Origin: Symsagittifera roscoffensis | Taxonomy: Eukaryota; Xenacoelomorpha; Acoela; Convolutidae | DNA: 64,000 nt | Assembly (NCBI RefSeq): GCF_963678635.1 | Contig: NC_087071.1 | Span: 124,001 to 188,000 of the forward strand | Direction of reading: 5' to 3' | In this document: in pieces, positions 51,960 through 62,629 of the stretch | How the letters are laid out: every line of letters begins with the position of its first letter | Position numbering within the stretch: the first letter of the stretch is position 1 | The notes under the pieces: model-generated | What the model was told of the DNA's origin: nothing | Database searches by the model: none | The model's input: only the letters and a program-made list of their open reading frames with translations | Position numbers and translations under genes: made by a program

Positions 51960-53057
51960 GGGGAAAATACTTTTGGAGTGATTATTAAAATAACCATCAA
52001 GAAAAACAGAAAAAGCGCTACCTTAAAACTTGTGGCAATCTGGACTACGCTATGCACCCAAAAAATAACAAAATTTGCTCACAAAACAAACTTTTTGGGG
52101 AAAATACTTTTGGAGTGATTATTAAAATAACCATCAAGAAAAACAGAAAAAGCGCTACCTTAAAACTTGTGGCAATCTGGACTACGCTATGCACCCAAAA
52201 AATAACAAAATTTGCTCACAAAACAAACTTTTTGGGGAAAATACTTTTGGAGTGATTATTAAAATAACCATCAAGAAAAACAGAAAAAGCGCTACCTTAA
52301 AACTTGTGGCAATCTGGACTACGCTATGCACCCAAAAAATAACAAAATTTGCTCACTAAACAAACTTTTTGGGGAAAATACTTTTGGAGTGATTATTAAA
52401 ATAACCATCAAGAAAAACAGAAAAAGCGCTACCTTAAAACTTGTGGCAATCTGGACTACGCTATGCACCCAAAAAATAACAAAATTTGCTCACAAAACAA
52501 ACTTTTTGGGGAAAATACTTTTGGAGTGATTATTAAAATAACCATCAAGAAAAACAGAAAAAGCGCTACCTTAAAACTTGTGGCAATCTGGACTACGCTA
52601 TGCACCCAAAAAATAACAAAATTTGCTCACAAAACAAACTTTTTGGGGAAAATACTTTTGGAGTGATTATTGAAATAACCATCAAGAAAAACAGAAAAAG
52701 CGCTACCTTAAAACTTGTGGCAATCTGGACTACGCTATGCACCCAAAAAATAACAAAATTTGCTCACAAAACAAACTTTTTGGGGAAAATACTTTTGGAG
52801 TGATTATTGAAATAACCATCAAGAAAAACAGAAAAAGCGCTACCTTAAAACTTGTGGCAATCTGGACTACGCTATGCACCCAAAAAATAACAAAATTTGC
52901 TCACAAAACAAACTTTTTGGGGAAAATACTTTTGGAGTGATTATTGAAATAACCATCAAGAAAAACAGAAAAAGCGCTACCTTAAAACTTGTGGCAATCT
53001 GGACTACGCTATGCACCCAAAAAATAACAAAATTTGCTCACAAAACAAACTTTTTGG
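51960..53057. repeat. 137-bp satellite array, eight copies
   Basis: Each unit runs GGGGAAAATACTTTTGGAGT through AACCATCAAGAAAAACAG, GCGCTACCTTAAAACTTGTG and CTATGCACCCAAAAAATAAC to AACAAACTTTTTG. Copies are almost identical. The last three share ATTGAAATAACC where the first five have ATTAAAATAACC, and one copy has CTCACTAAAC. 137 is not a multiple of three, so the repeating open frames are not genes. Confidence 0.95.
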
Positions 53058-53589
53058 CAAAAGATTAATTCTTTTCTCTAAATTCGATTTCGCTTCGTAA
53101 AGATTTTTTTAAAATGGACTCGTTCCTTTGATCGCAAAATTTCCATGTAGAAAAACTAAGAATTGTTCGTGCCATTATTTTCATTTGCACTTTTCCACTG
53201 ACTAATTAATTTGTATGAACAAATTCTTGCCAAAAAAGCTAATTATGAGTGTAGTCATAATAGAGTAGATTCTCACGTGCGGTGCTCGATGTGTTCTGTC
53301 TTTCCACTCTCTCTTTCTCTTCCAGAGTAGTCAGAGGGTGTCCCATTGCATCTACTTGCACGTCCGGAAGCGAGTTGATATCATTAGTTATGGAGGGGGG
53401 CACTTGTTCGCGACATGAAGTCACAGGGCACTCGCTGAAATCATTTTTGTTCTCATTTCTGGTCTAAATTGTTTCCAGATTATCAACATTATATGTTCTA
53501 ATTTTCAAAACAGAGACACAATCTTGAGCATATTACCCGGGTAGAGGTCCGCGTCATGTCTATTTTGGAGTTTGTCGATCGAACTGTTG
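53058..53589. other. No gene recognised
   Basis: Spacer between two arrays. A minus frame at 53239-53424 (PSITNDINSLPDVQVDAMGH) has ordinary composition but no recognised domain; opposite it a CTCTTTCTCTTCCAG acceptor-like word lies at about 53310-53325. Insufficient for a call. Confidence 0.5.
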
Positions 53590-54655
53590 TTAAATCCGCA
53601 ACCAAAAACCCATAGCTTGGACAGTGTTTGCCGTATCTCTGTGGCGATGGTTGAAAAATTAGTCGGGCATTGTCAAAAAATTCAGCCGCATTACCACTTA
53701 CAGGAGTCGAACTCTTATCTACGGCCTCCAAACCTACCACGCTAGCCATTATGGTCGAGAAATGAGTCGGGGCATTGTCAAAAGATTCAGCCGAATAATG
53801 ACTTACAGGAGTCGAATTCTTATCTACGACCTTGAAACCTACCAGGCTAGCCATTATGGTCGAAAAAAAAGTCGTGCATTGTCAAAAATTTCAGCCGCCT
53901 TACCACTTACGGGGAGTCGAACTACTATCTACGACCTCCAAAGCTACCACGATAGCTATTATGGTCGAAAATTGAGTCGGGGCCTTGTTAAAAAAATTCA
54001 GCCGAATTACGACTTATAGGAGTCGACCTCTTATCTACGACCTCCAAACCTACCATGCTAGCCATTATGGTCGAAAAATAAGTCGAGGTATCGTCGAAAA
54101 ATTTAGCCACGTAACCTCTTCCGGGGTGTCAAACTCTTATCTACGACCTCCAAACCTACCACGCTAGCTATAATGGTTGAAAAATAGGTCGGGGCATTGT
54201 CAAAAAAGTCAGCCGCATTACCACTTACAGGAGTCGAACTCTTAGCTAAGACCTCCGAACCTACCACTCTAGCCATTATGGTCGAAAAACAAGTCGGGGC
54301 ATTGTCAAAAAATTCAGCCGTATTACCACTTACGGGGTGTCAAACTCATATTGACGACCTCCAAACCTACCACGCTAGCCATTATGGTCAAAAAATAGGT
54401 CGGGGCATTGTCAAAAAAAATCAGCCGCATTACCACCTACAGGAGTCGAACTCTTAGCTAAGACCTCCGAACCTACCACTCTAGCCATTATGGTCGAAAA
54501 ACAAGTCGGGGCATTGTCAAAAAATTCAGCCGTATTACCACTTACGGGGTGTCAAACTCATATTGACGACCTCCAAACCTACCACGCTAGCCATTATGGT
54601 CGAAAAACAAGTCGCGGCATTGTCAAAAAATTCAGCCGCATTACAACTTACGGGG
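53590..54655. repeat. 105-bp tandem array with tRNA-like box motifs
   Basis: Ten units of about 104-106 bp, each with GTCGGGGCATTGTCAAAAAA then TTCAGCCG and CTACGACCTCCAAACCTACC, ACGCTAGCCATTATGG. Units differ by up to about 15%. On the minus strand each reads GGCTAGCGTGGTAGGTT (box A-like) and AGAGTTCGACTCCTG (box B-like, TTCGANTCC), suggesting descent from a tRNA or tRNA-derived SINE. Open frames crossing it are by-products of the repeat. Confidence 0.85.
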
Positions 54656-55351
54656 GGTACTCCTTTCTTTTAATTTCTGAAGTTCATTTTGGGCCAATAA
54701 AAACCTTAACTTTTTCTGAAAGTGGCTGTGGCGCTAATATATACTAACTTTGAAGGCAATCGCGCGCCAAAAAACGCAATTTTTTTGGTCAAAAGTTTCT
54801 AAAAATTTTGAAGATCCGACGTCCTGTCTCGAGAAAATCTTAGATCCGCACATGATTCGTAGGGTAGTTCAAATATTTACTTGAGACGGCCGAAAGAAAC
54901 CAATTTTTGCTGAAAATAGGTCGGAAACCCTGGTCGCGATTATTTTTTCTTCGGTGGCGCCGGTCACGCACACATTCCTTCCGTCTGCAGAGTCTAGAAA
55001 ATGACCAAACTTGGTTGCGATATGTCTTAATTTACCAAAAAATTGTTGCGACTGTTTGATCATAAAACTTCAATCTAGACCCGTGCAAAGAAAAAACAAG
55101 CAGTTGCTGATCAAGTAATTTTGAAAAATTAGAGCTTTGGATCATTATTTTTTCCTGCCTTTTTGTCCGGATGAAACTTAGTTTGAACAAGAAATTAAAA
55201 TTAATGGGTTTTACAATATTTAGCTTCGTGTTATATATATATATACATATAAGTATATAAAAAAACACAAAAGTTTATAAAAAAAAACAAATAATTATTA
55301 AGAAAAAAAAAATTTCAAACCGCTGGCATTCAAACTAAAATCTGTTTGTTT
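54656..55351. other. No gene recognised
   Basis: AT-rich, with a short TA run at about 55233-55243. Nothing supported. Confidence 0.6.
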
Positions 55352-55801
55352 TTGTTACGACTTTAGAAACGAAAGTAACGGAAAATTTGTGAGCTTGAAA
55401 TAAAAAATATTCTACCCGTGAGCCTTCTTTGTAAAGTTATGGAGGCTTGAAGATGGAGGCTTGCAATTTTGGCTAATCAGGGACAATTAACGCGCGATAC
55501 ATTTCGCGCTTTTAACGCGTAAGCGGAGATTCAATCCGTCTTAGAAATATTTCCAAATTGGTTGAAAGTAGCTGATTTTTCATTATTGATTTGTTACTAG
55601 AAGGAAAACTTATCAAGTTATATTTTATTTGACGTGTGAAAGATGATTTTCACAAAAAAAATCAAAATTTCTATCAAAAAAATTCATTTTATGTTTTTTT
55701 TTCTCACCAGTTTTAAATTTTTTTCATGTTTTTACTGCTCCATAGACCTTAAAAGGCATTTGGAACATGCATGGTTTTGCCCTGGTACGAGTAGTCTTGT
55801 T
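55352..55801 (+). repeat. R1 dispersed repeat, copy B
   Basis: TTGTTACGACTTTAGAAACG AAAGTAACGG start, GCGCGATACATTTCGCGC plus TTTTAACGCGTAAGC middle (about 55492-55520), and a TTTTGCCCTGGTACGAGTAG TCTTGTT end. Shorter than copies A and C. One base of the 5' hairpin is changed. Confidence 0.75.
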
Positions 55802-58129
55802 TCAATATAGAGCATAGAGGGATGGAGGGAAAAATGCAAAAAATTGTATTCAATTCAATTTAAAACTGCATTCGATTTCTTAGAATTTCGAGCAAAAACA
55901 TTTTCGTCGGCTTCAAAGGCAGTCAGAAATTTCAAGGTCGTTATTTTTATGAAAAAAAAATTAAAAATAGAACATTTGCGTCGTTTTAAGGGCGGCACAA
56001 CAGCAACTCTTTTTTTTGTTTTCAATTTAGCCTGAAAGCATAAACGTTGACACCAAATTGTCTTCACACGGGTTGACCTTCATAGACCAAAAATGCTTAT
56101 CATGCAATTCCATAAACTAAGTCTGTGAAAAATAATGTTCAAACAAACTTCATACATTTTGCTCAAAGGTGTCATCGAATTTTTTTCAAAAGTTTTTTTC
56201 TTGTTTTGAAGTATATGAAAATTATGACTACAAGCTTTTCGACCGCCAAATTTTTGAAATTGCCTCGAAAATTTTTTTTTCAACTTCTTGTACTCAAATT
56301 CTTTAATTTTTTGTGCAAATAAAATAGTCCTGGATTCACAATAACGGAATTTTTTCCTTTTCTCAATAACATTTTTTTTTCAAAAGCGCTAATACCTCCT
56401 CTTTCTTTGCATGGCATTTTTGAGTATGCCTTGATCACAGACACATCACGAAAGTTTTGAGAAATTGAATTAAAAGAAAACTTTGTTTTTGGTTTATGGG
56501 AAATTGCTAGTCACATAATTTCCATATATGAAAAGTCACTAATAAAAGACCTTTCATGAAGTTTTGTGTACTTAAAAAATTACATGAAAAGTGTAGGACC
56601 AGCATTTTCCTTATATGAAAACTGTACGGCTAGCGTTTTTGGTCAACCGGACTACTAGGTGAATTTGCTTTGTAGTTCCATTCATGATTCAAAAATTAAA
56701 TTTGAGGTTTTGCCCGATTTCCTTTGTTATGCTTTTGCGTTATATGTCTTGCAATCAAACTGTATAAAGTGCTCGACAGTTTGCAGCGAGTTTCGCAGCC
56801 TAGAGATGTGAAGATTAGTAAAGATTGTAGTTGCATGTTATTCTCCTGCTGGCAAGTAATTAAGTTATTCCTACTTTAATTTAAACCAATTGTTGGTCTT
56901 AGTTTGTTGATTTTTTTTGCAACCGGGTTGAACAAAAAGGATTATCATACAATTTCCTTTATGACAAAATGCGCATCGTAAAAATTCGTACAATTTTATA
57001 GAAACAAAAAAAATTAAGAAAACTCTAAGATACGCTTTTTGATATATTGAAATTGTAAGACAAGCATCTTTTCTAAAACCAAAAACTTGATTTTTTTGAA
57101 ACCTCATTTCTCAAAATTTTTGGGATGTGTTCGTGACCGAACACAAATGACTAAAACCATGGTTCAACCAAAACTAGAGTCACCGAAGGGTTGATCGTCG
57201 AGCATTTACAATGCATTGGAAACCACTTGAATTGTGTAAGATTACTCCTCGCAAACTGTATACTGAAAGCACCAAACTTTTAAATTTTGGCAAACGTTTT
57301 TAAAAATGTATATTTTTAAAGTTAGAGCAGTAAAATTATCCAAAAAACAGTAAAAAAACAGTGAAAAAAAAACTTTTGTGTATCCAGGAATATGTTATGC
57401 TGACAAAATATTACAAATTTGCATAAAAATTTTTGGAAAATGTTTGTTTGAGTACAAAATTGGATTTGCGGTTAAAAAAACAAAAAATATTTTGGGGCAG
57501 TTCCAATATTACTTCGAAAAATTTTTTTGTCGCCATCAAAAAAATGCTAGTTATACAATTTTCATATATGGAAGTTGTGTGATAACTATTTTTTTCCAAA
57601 AAAAAACGTAGTTTTTTTTTTCATCACCAGACTGTTTTATTTGGATCAAATAGCCGCAGAAACTAGTTTTAATCTTTTTTCGATGAATTTTTTTTATTGT
57701 ATGAAAAATGTAGGAGTAGCATTTTTCCATACAAATGGTGTATGGAATTGTATGATAAGCATTTTCGGTTCATGGAGATCAACCCGGGCATATTTTCTGG
57801 ATATTCTGGACAGAATTTTTTCCCTTTACCGAAAAAAAAATTGTCATTTTCTTTTGCTTGAACAGAATGTTTGTTTCCTTGTTTTTTTCCGAAAACAATC
57901 CCATTAACCTCTCATTGTGTTTTTATTTTTAAAACAACTCAAATAACAACTAGCACCAAAATAAGCATAGAAAAAGAGTGTGAAAAGTGTGGTCTAAACA
58001 CCTGATTTCTTAGTGATAACTTCAGATGATATTTCAGGTGATGGTTTTGAAAAAGTGAACTATATGCTACATTAACTCGAACTGGTTATTAAGGAAAAGT
58101 TATCTTTCATATCTTATGTTTCTTTTGTT
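55802..58129. other. AT-rich intergenic DNA with a recurring motif
   Basis: No gene. A degenerate word GCTTATCATACAATTTCCAT, often followed by ATATGAAAA, recurs in both orientations near 56095, 56510, 56945, 57045, 57550 and 57745. Many short A/T-rich open frames here (for example 57378-57611 and 57575-57907) are judged to be chance. Confidence 0.5.
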
Positions 58130-58330
58130 GACTTCTTAAAGTTTTTTAGTTTCAAGCTTTTCCACCTGATTGTTATCATACCGGTCTTGTGAGGATAAAA
58201 TTTGTGCGGCGCAATTTTGGTTGTCTCTGTGAGCACAGACACAGTGACCACATGGAAGCCTCTTGGGTTTCTCGAAGGGTTTGAGACAACAGCTGCAGAA
58301 GGTCTGCTTCTCAGTGGCAACTTTACCCAT
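58130..58330 (-). CDS. RING-type zinc finger exon (partial gene)
   Basis: ATG 58330 opens MGKVATEKQTFCSCCLKPFE, then KPKRLPCGHCVCAHRDNQNC. C12, C15, C27, H29 and C32 fit the start of a C3HC4 RING finger, as at the N-terminus of TRIM and related ubiquitin ligases. The frame is open to 58136, but a CG-GTATGA donor near 58178 probably ends the exon inside the RING. The remaining Zn ligands and later domains should lie further left on the minus strand; none was recognised down to about 55 kb. It could be a pseudogene fragment. Confidence 0.55.
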
Positions 58331-58930
58331 CGCTTATGAAAGAGAACTCTTCACACTTCATTGACCTCTAAACAAATGCAGAGGGTTGTAACATCTCTAC
58401 TCGAACATTTTGGTAATTGGTCTTTTTTATCTTTCACCTATGATTGGTTGTCATCTGATATATATTTTTTCAACATTCTGCTGAGAGTTTCAGTGAAAAA
58501 TGTTGTTAATTCTTTGCAACTCAATTATGAATAGGGCAAAAACTCAGAGCATAATTTAGAAGAGTTATATCTGATGATTGAGGGAAACTGCGTTTTAATA
58601 AAATATTTCATAAAGCCAAGTGGATACAAAGAGAGATGATATCTTTTACTAAAAAAAATACTTGGTTTGCTTTACCCGTTATTGTAGTCAGTGATGCTTT
58701 GTAGTATTTCTGCAATAAATATCGTAAATCTGTTATCGCAAGTCTGTAACAAAAAGATGCTTTGAGAATATTGGCGAAATTGTGTTGTAAGCCAAAATGT
58801 TTCTCTATTTCTTCAGCCCAACCGAGTGGGCATAAAAAAGAAAAAGAGGAATAAGTTAAAAAAGTGAAAGAATAACGCTCAGCTAAAAATTTTACCTTAA
58901 CTGTTAAGGTGAGTATACTGTTAAGCTAAA
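58331..58930. other. No gene recognised
   Basis: 5' flank of the RING exon; AT-rich, nothing supported. Confidence 0.6.
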
Positions 58931-58933
58931 TTT

Positions 58934-59080
58934 TCAAGGTGAATTTGAGGCGAGTTAATGTAAAACTTGAGGTAGTTCCCCCACAAGTTTTAATGAAGGT
59001 AAGCTTGAGGTGAGTTGAGGTCAAATTTAAGGTAGTTCCCCCACAAGTTTTAGTGAAGGTAAACTTGAGGTGAGTTCAGG
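58934..59080. repeat. 60-bp minisatellite, about 2.5 copies
   Basis: GGTAGTTCCCCCACAAGTTT repeats at exactly 60-bp spacing (58970, 59030), with TGAGGTGAGTT words between. Confidence 0.85.
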
Positions 59081-59211
59081 TAATTTTCCTCAATTATCTT
59101 AAAGTGTATTCTCACTTTACGCAATTTGAATTTATTCTCAAAACAATCAACACTTGCTTCTTCCCAAACTGAGATGTATCAAGTCAGAAAGCGCATCAAA
59201 ATCAAGAAAAA

Positions 59212-59332
59212 GTGAGAGGTCTAGGAAGATCAATGCCAGAAATAATTATCACAAAAAACGAGGTCCTTAAAAGTTCAGAGGTCTAGAAAGATCAATGCCA
59301 TGAATAATTTTAGTAAAACGAGGGCATTAGAC
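59212..59332. repeat. 63-bp duplication
   Basis: AGAGGTCTAGGAAGATCAAT at 59214 and AGAGGTCTAGAAAGATCAAT at 59277, each followed by GCCA-GAATAATT. Confidence 0.8.
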
Positions 59333-61650
59333 GATTGAATTGCAATGCTCGTCTCCTAAACTTTTTCAAATCAAAACCACGCAATTTAAAAAACACGCTA
59401 CAAAAAAAGGCGTTTTTTGATTTGAAAATAATGGTCATGAAAATGCGTACAAAAGCTTGGTAAACACAGAATATGCTTGTTACTTTTTGGCAACGGAGTT
59501 CGCTTTTTGTGAGCAGAGTGCTTTTTATGAAGTATTTAGCCAGAAAAAAAATGTGCTCTATTCACAAATCTTTGCATACACAATAATACGTTTGAAAGCA
59601 CACACATGCTATAAAAAAACATATTTAGAAAATCTTTTCGACTTTTGTGAACAATTAAAATGATTAAAATGGTGCTGAGTAAAAATGACGACAAGACGAT
59701 AAGGCGACTTGACATTAAAACGACATGACTTTAAGACGACAAATACGAAATAAAACATGTAAAAAAAATGTTTGAAGTTAGGCGAATGATGTTCCTCAGC
59801 AAAACAATTGGGGAATTTATATGTAGCGTGTTAGAATCCCAACAAAAACGCTTCTAATCTTAGCAGTTTTCGTTTTTTCTGCCGGCCAGCAAAAATCATT
59901 GTGAAAAATTCAAAATGTTCAATTATATTTTTTCACGAAAAATTTTACAATACATTTGCTCAGCATTTAGTTTGATGACAAAAACACTATTTGAAAAATA
60001 CGATGGATGTAAAATTGTTCCATTAGTGGTTGTAGCCAACAAAAATTTCATCAATGGATCAAATTTTTTTGAAAAGCAGATGAAATTTAGAGCTTCCTTA
60101 TTCCGGAATATAGCTTTCAAATGTCTGTCCTGGTTTGAACAAGGAAACTTGTTAGCTAGTTTTCGATCCAATTAACAAAAGTTTTTTTTTATAGCGTGTC
60201 GCTTTTCTTCCTATCTATTTAACTAAAATATCAGCAAAATTTTCACACCAAAAATTTCTCACAGAAAAACTCTGCTGTGAAAGGGAGGCTTATCAAAACA
60301 CGAAAGTTGAGAAAAAAAGCTTTTCTTACGACTTGCAATTATGGAAAAAAGCGTGTCATGCAATCCCATTCTAATCCATGAAAGAAAAATTGTAAAAAAA
60401 CAGCATGACTGCAAGTTTCATCCAAATAAAAGTATGACAAACAATTTCCCGAAGATCGAATTTTTGTTTTGTGTGTTTTGCTTTAAAATTGGGATTTTCA
60501 CTGAAACTACTAATAGGAAATCAAAACAAAAAAAAACATCAAAATTGCAGATTAAACTGGGTATTGGGATACCTTAGGAAAATTGACACGCAGAAATGTA
60601 CGCAAAAAATTACAGAAAATCAGAAAATAAGTTGTTTTTACCATAGAAAATCTTGATTCTTCCCTGTGAAAAAAAAACGCTGCATTCACTACCATATTGT
60701 CAAAAAATTACAGTTTTCGCAGACAAATTTTTTTTTCCTGAAGTGGTGGTTTTTATTATAACGTTAGTTCAGAGACTAACATAGTAGTTAGAAATAGTAT
60801 CCTTCGAGTTTGTAGTCTTTATAAGGGAAAAGGCTTATCATACAATTTTTATATCAGAAAAAAAGCCCAATTTTTCCCAAAAAAAAAAATTCAGGAAATT
60901 GCTTATCATACAAATTTTAAAGCAACAAAACAAAAAAAAGTAGCTAAAAAGTCAAAAATTGTCTGCACAAAAAAATGCAGCGAGCTGAATTTCTTCTCTG
61001 CTTTAATCGAAAAACTTATCAGCAGCGACAATAGTTCTGACTCTTCTAGAAAATGCAATCAAAACTGCTCGCAACTGTGCAAAACAAATTTCCCCTGATA
61101 TTCAACCCGTATGCTTTTTTGATCTTCTGAAGACCTAGTTTCTCATGATATGAAAAAAATGCCTTAATTTCAATTGTCACGAAAATTTTGACCCAAGGCA
61201 ATGTGAATTTCAATATAGTACTAATTTGCTCTTTGCAGCGCATAGACTGATTCAATAGTTTTCCCTTAGTTCTATCAGTATTGAATTTTTAGCTACGAGG
61301 TACTTCGTTGTACAGTGTTTTTATTAAAATAGCTGGACAAAATGAAAAAAAATTATCATCCTTTTTTGTCTACAGTCAACGCATCTGAAGAAAAACTCGT
61401 ATGAAATTTAAAGTTTTATTCTTTCTGTCTGGTTAATTTGAACTATTATGAAAAACTGTCCCCTTCACGTGGTTTATTTATCAAAGCGGTAATTTGCAAT
61501 CCAAAGTTACTCTCGGAGAACATAATCGGAAGTGATTCCAATTAGTAAAAACTGTCTTCAATGGTTCAAACAAACGAACTTTTAGACTGAAAAAGCATCG
61601 CATAGCCTTAAAATCCCTATTATTAATCCAATTTTTGAAGAAAACGAAAT
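59333..61650. other. AT-rich intergenic DNA, no gene
   Basis: Long A and T runs; chance frames such as 59915-60175 are open on both strands. The ATCATACAATT-type motif recurs near 60350, 60837 and 60902. Several GACGACAAGACGAT-like words lie at 59687-59745. Confidence 0.5.
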
Positions 61651-61654
61651 ATTT

Positions 61655-61845
61655 AAGCTCGGCGTGGATTTTTTCTAATCAATTTTGAAGATCAATATAA
61701 TAGGTTTCAATAGAACTTTTTATACCCGGTTGAAGTTATCGACTTCGTGAGTTCAAATTTAAAACGATATTTTACCTCCGATTATTTTTTTGTGAAGTTC
61801 TGGGGATTTGAAAATTGCCAAATTGGCCATGCTCTGGACTAAATT
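61655..61845 (+). repeat. R1-like partial copy
   Basis: AAGCTCGGCGTGGATTTTTT and AAACGATATTTTACCTCCGA, then TGTGAAGTTCTGGGGATTTG, match the inner 5' half of copy A (GTGCTCGGGGTGGGTTTTTT; AAAAGATATTTTACCTGTGA). It lacks both ends and adjoins the full copy at 61867. Confidence 0.5.
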
Positions 61846-61866
61846 CTGAGCGCTTTAACGATATTA

Positions 61867-62379
61867 TTGTTCCGATTTTTGTAAGTAAAATGGCGGAATA
61901 TTTGTGCTCGTGGTGGGTTTTTTTCTTCAGACAATTTTCGATTTTTTACTTAGCGATTTTGAAATTTTTTTTAAAAATCATTCAAGATTTTTTGTTGCCC
62001 TAAGCTTAAATTTGAAAAGATATTCAACTGTGATCGTTTTTGTAAAGTTGTGGGGCTTTCAAGATAGCAGTTTTTGCCAATTGGGACATTTAATGCGCGA
62101 TATAATTCGCGCTATTGACGCGTAAGCGGAAATTTATTCCGTCTCAGAAAACATTCCAAATTGGGTAAACGAAGCTTCTTTGCCGTAATTGATGTGTTAC
62201 TAGGATCGAAAATTATCACTTTGTACTCTTTATGGCGCGTGGGGAGATCATTTCCCCAAAAAATCTCAATTTCGTTCTTATTACATTTAAATTTTTCATG
62301 TTATGGCTGCTCGAACGACTTTAAAAGGCAGTCGGATCACTCAATTCAAGGTTTCGCCCTGATACGAGCAGTCTTGTTC
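61867..62379 (+). repeat. R1 dispersed repeat, copy C
   Basis: TTGTTCCGATTTTTGTAAGT start (hairpin lost), GCGCGATATAATTCGCGC plus TATTGACGCGTAAGC middle (about 62093-62127), then GGCTGCTCGAACGACTTTAA AAGGCAGTCGG and a GCCCTGATACGAGCAGTCTT GTTC end. CTGCTCG and CGAGCAG near the end can pair. Confidence 0.75.
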
Positions 62380-62544
62380 ATATTGCTAAGCGCGTAATGC
62401 AAAATATTTATGCGTGGCAATATATCCCGCACAAAAAATCGTTTCAAAACGAAATGAGGCTAGCTAATGGGATCAGTCGTATAACTTTCTTACGACTCCA
62501 CATTTCACACCTTGATATTGTCTAAAATCCATAGGTTTTCAAAC

Positions 62545-62629
62545 TTTTTTCCCTCAAAACTGTTTGAAAGGAATTAAAGGACAGTTGGAACTTTCAGGGC
62601 TTTGCCCTGATATACGAACTGTCTTGTTT
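62545..62629 (+). repeat. R1 dispersed repeat, 3' end only (copy D)
   Basis: TTTCAGGGCTTTGCCCTGAT ATACGAACTGTCTTGTTTG, preceded by AATTAAAGGACAGTTGGAAC. Only the last 85 bases of the family are present. Confidence 0.65.

Noticed and set aside
52052-53068. Series of 64-67-codon open frames
   Set aside because: They repeat with the 137-bp satellite and overlap one another; 137 is not a multiple of three.
53590-54655. Possible CRISPR array
   Set aside because: Whole units repeat without unique spacers, the units are 105 bp, and the sequence is eukaryotic.
59915-60175. 86-codon plus frame, also open on the minus strand
   Set aside because: Both strands are open in AT-rich DNA with no domain or splice context; treated as chance.
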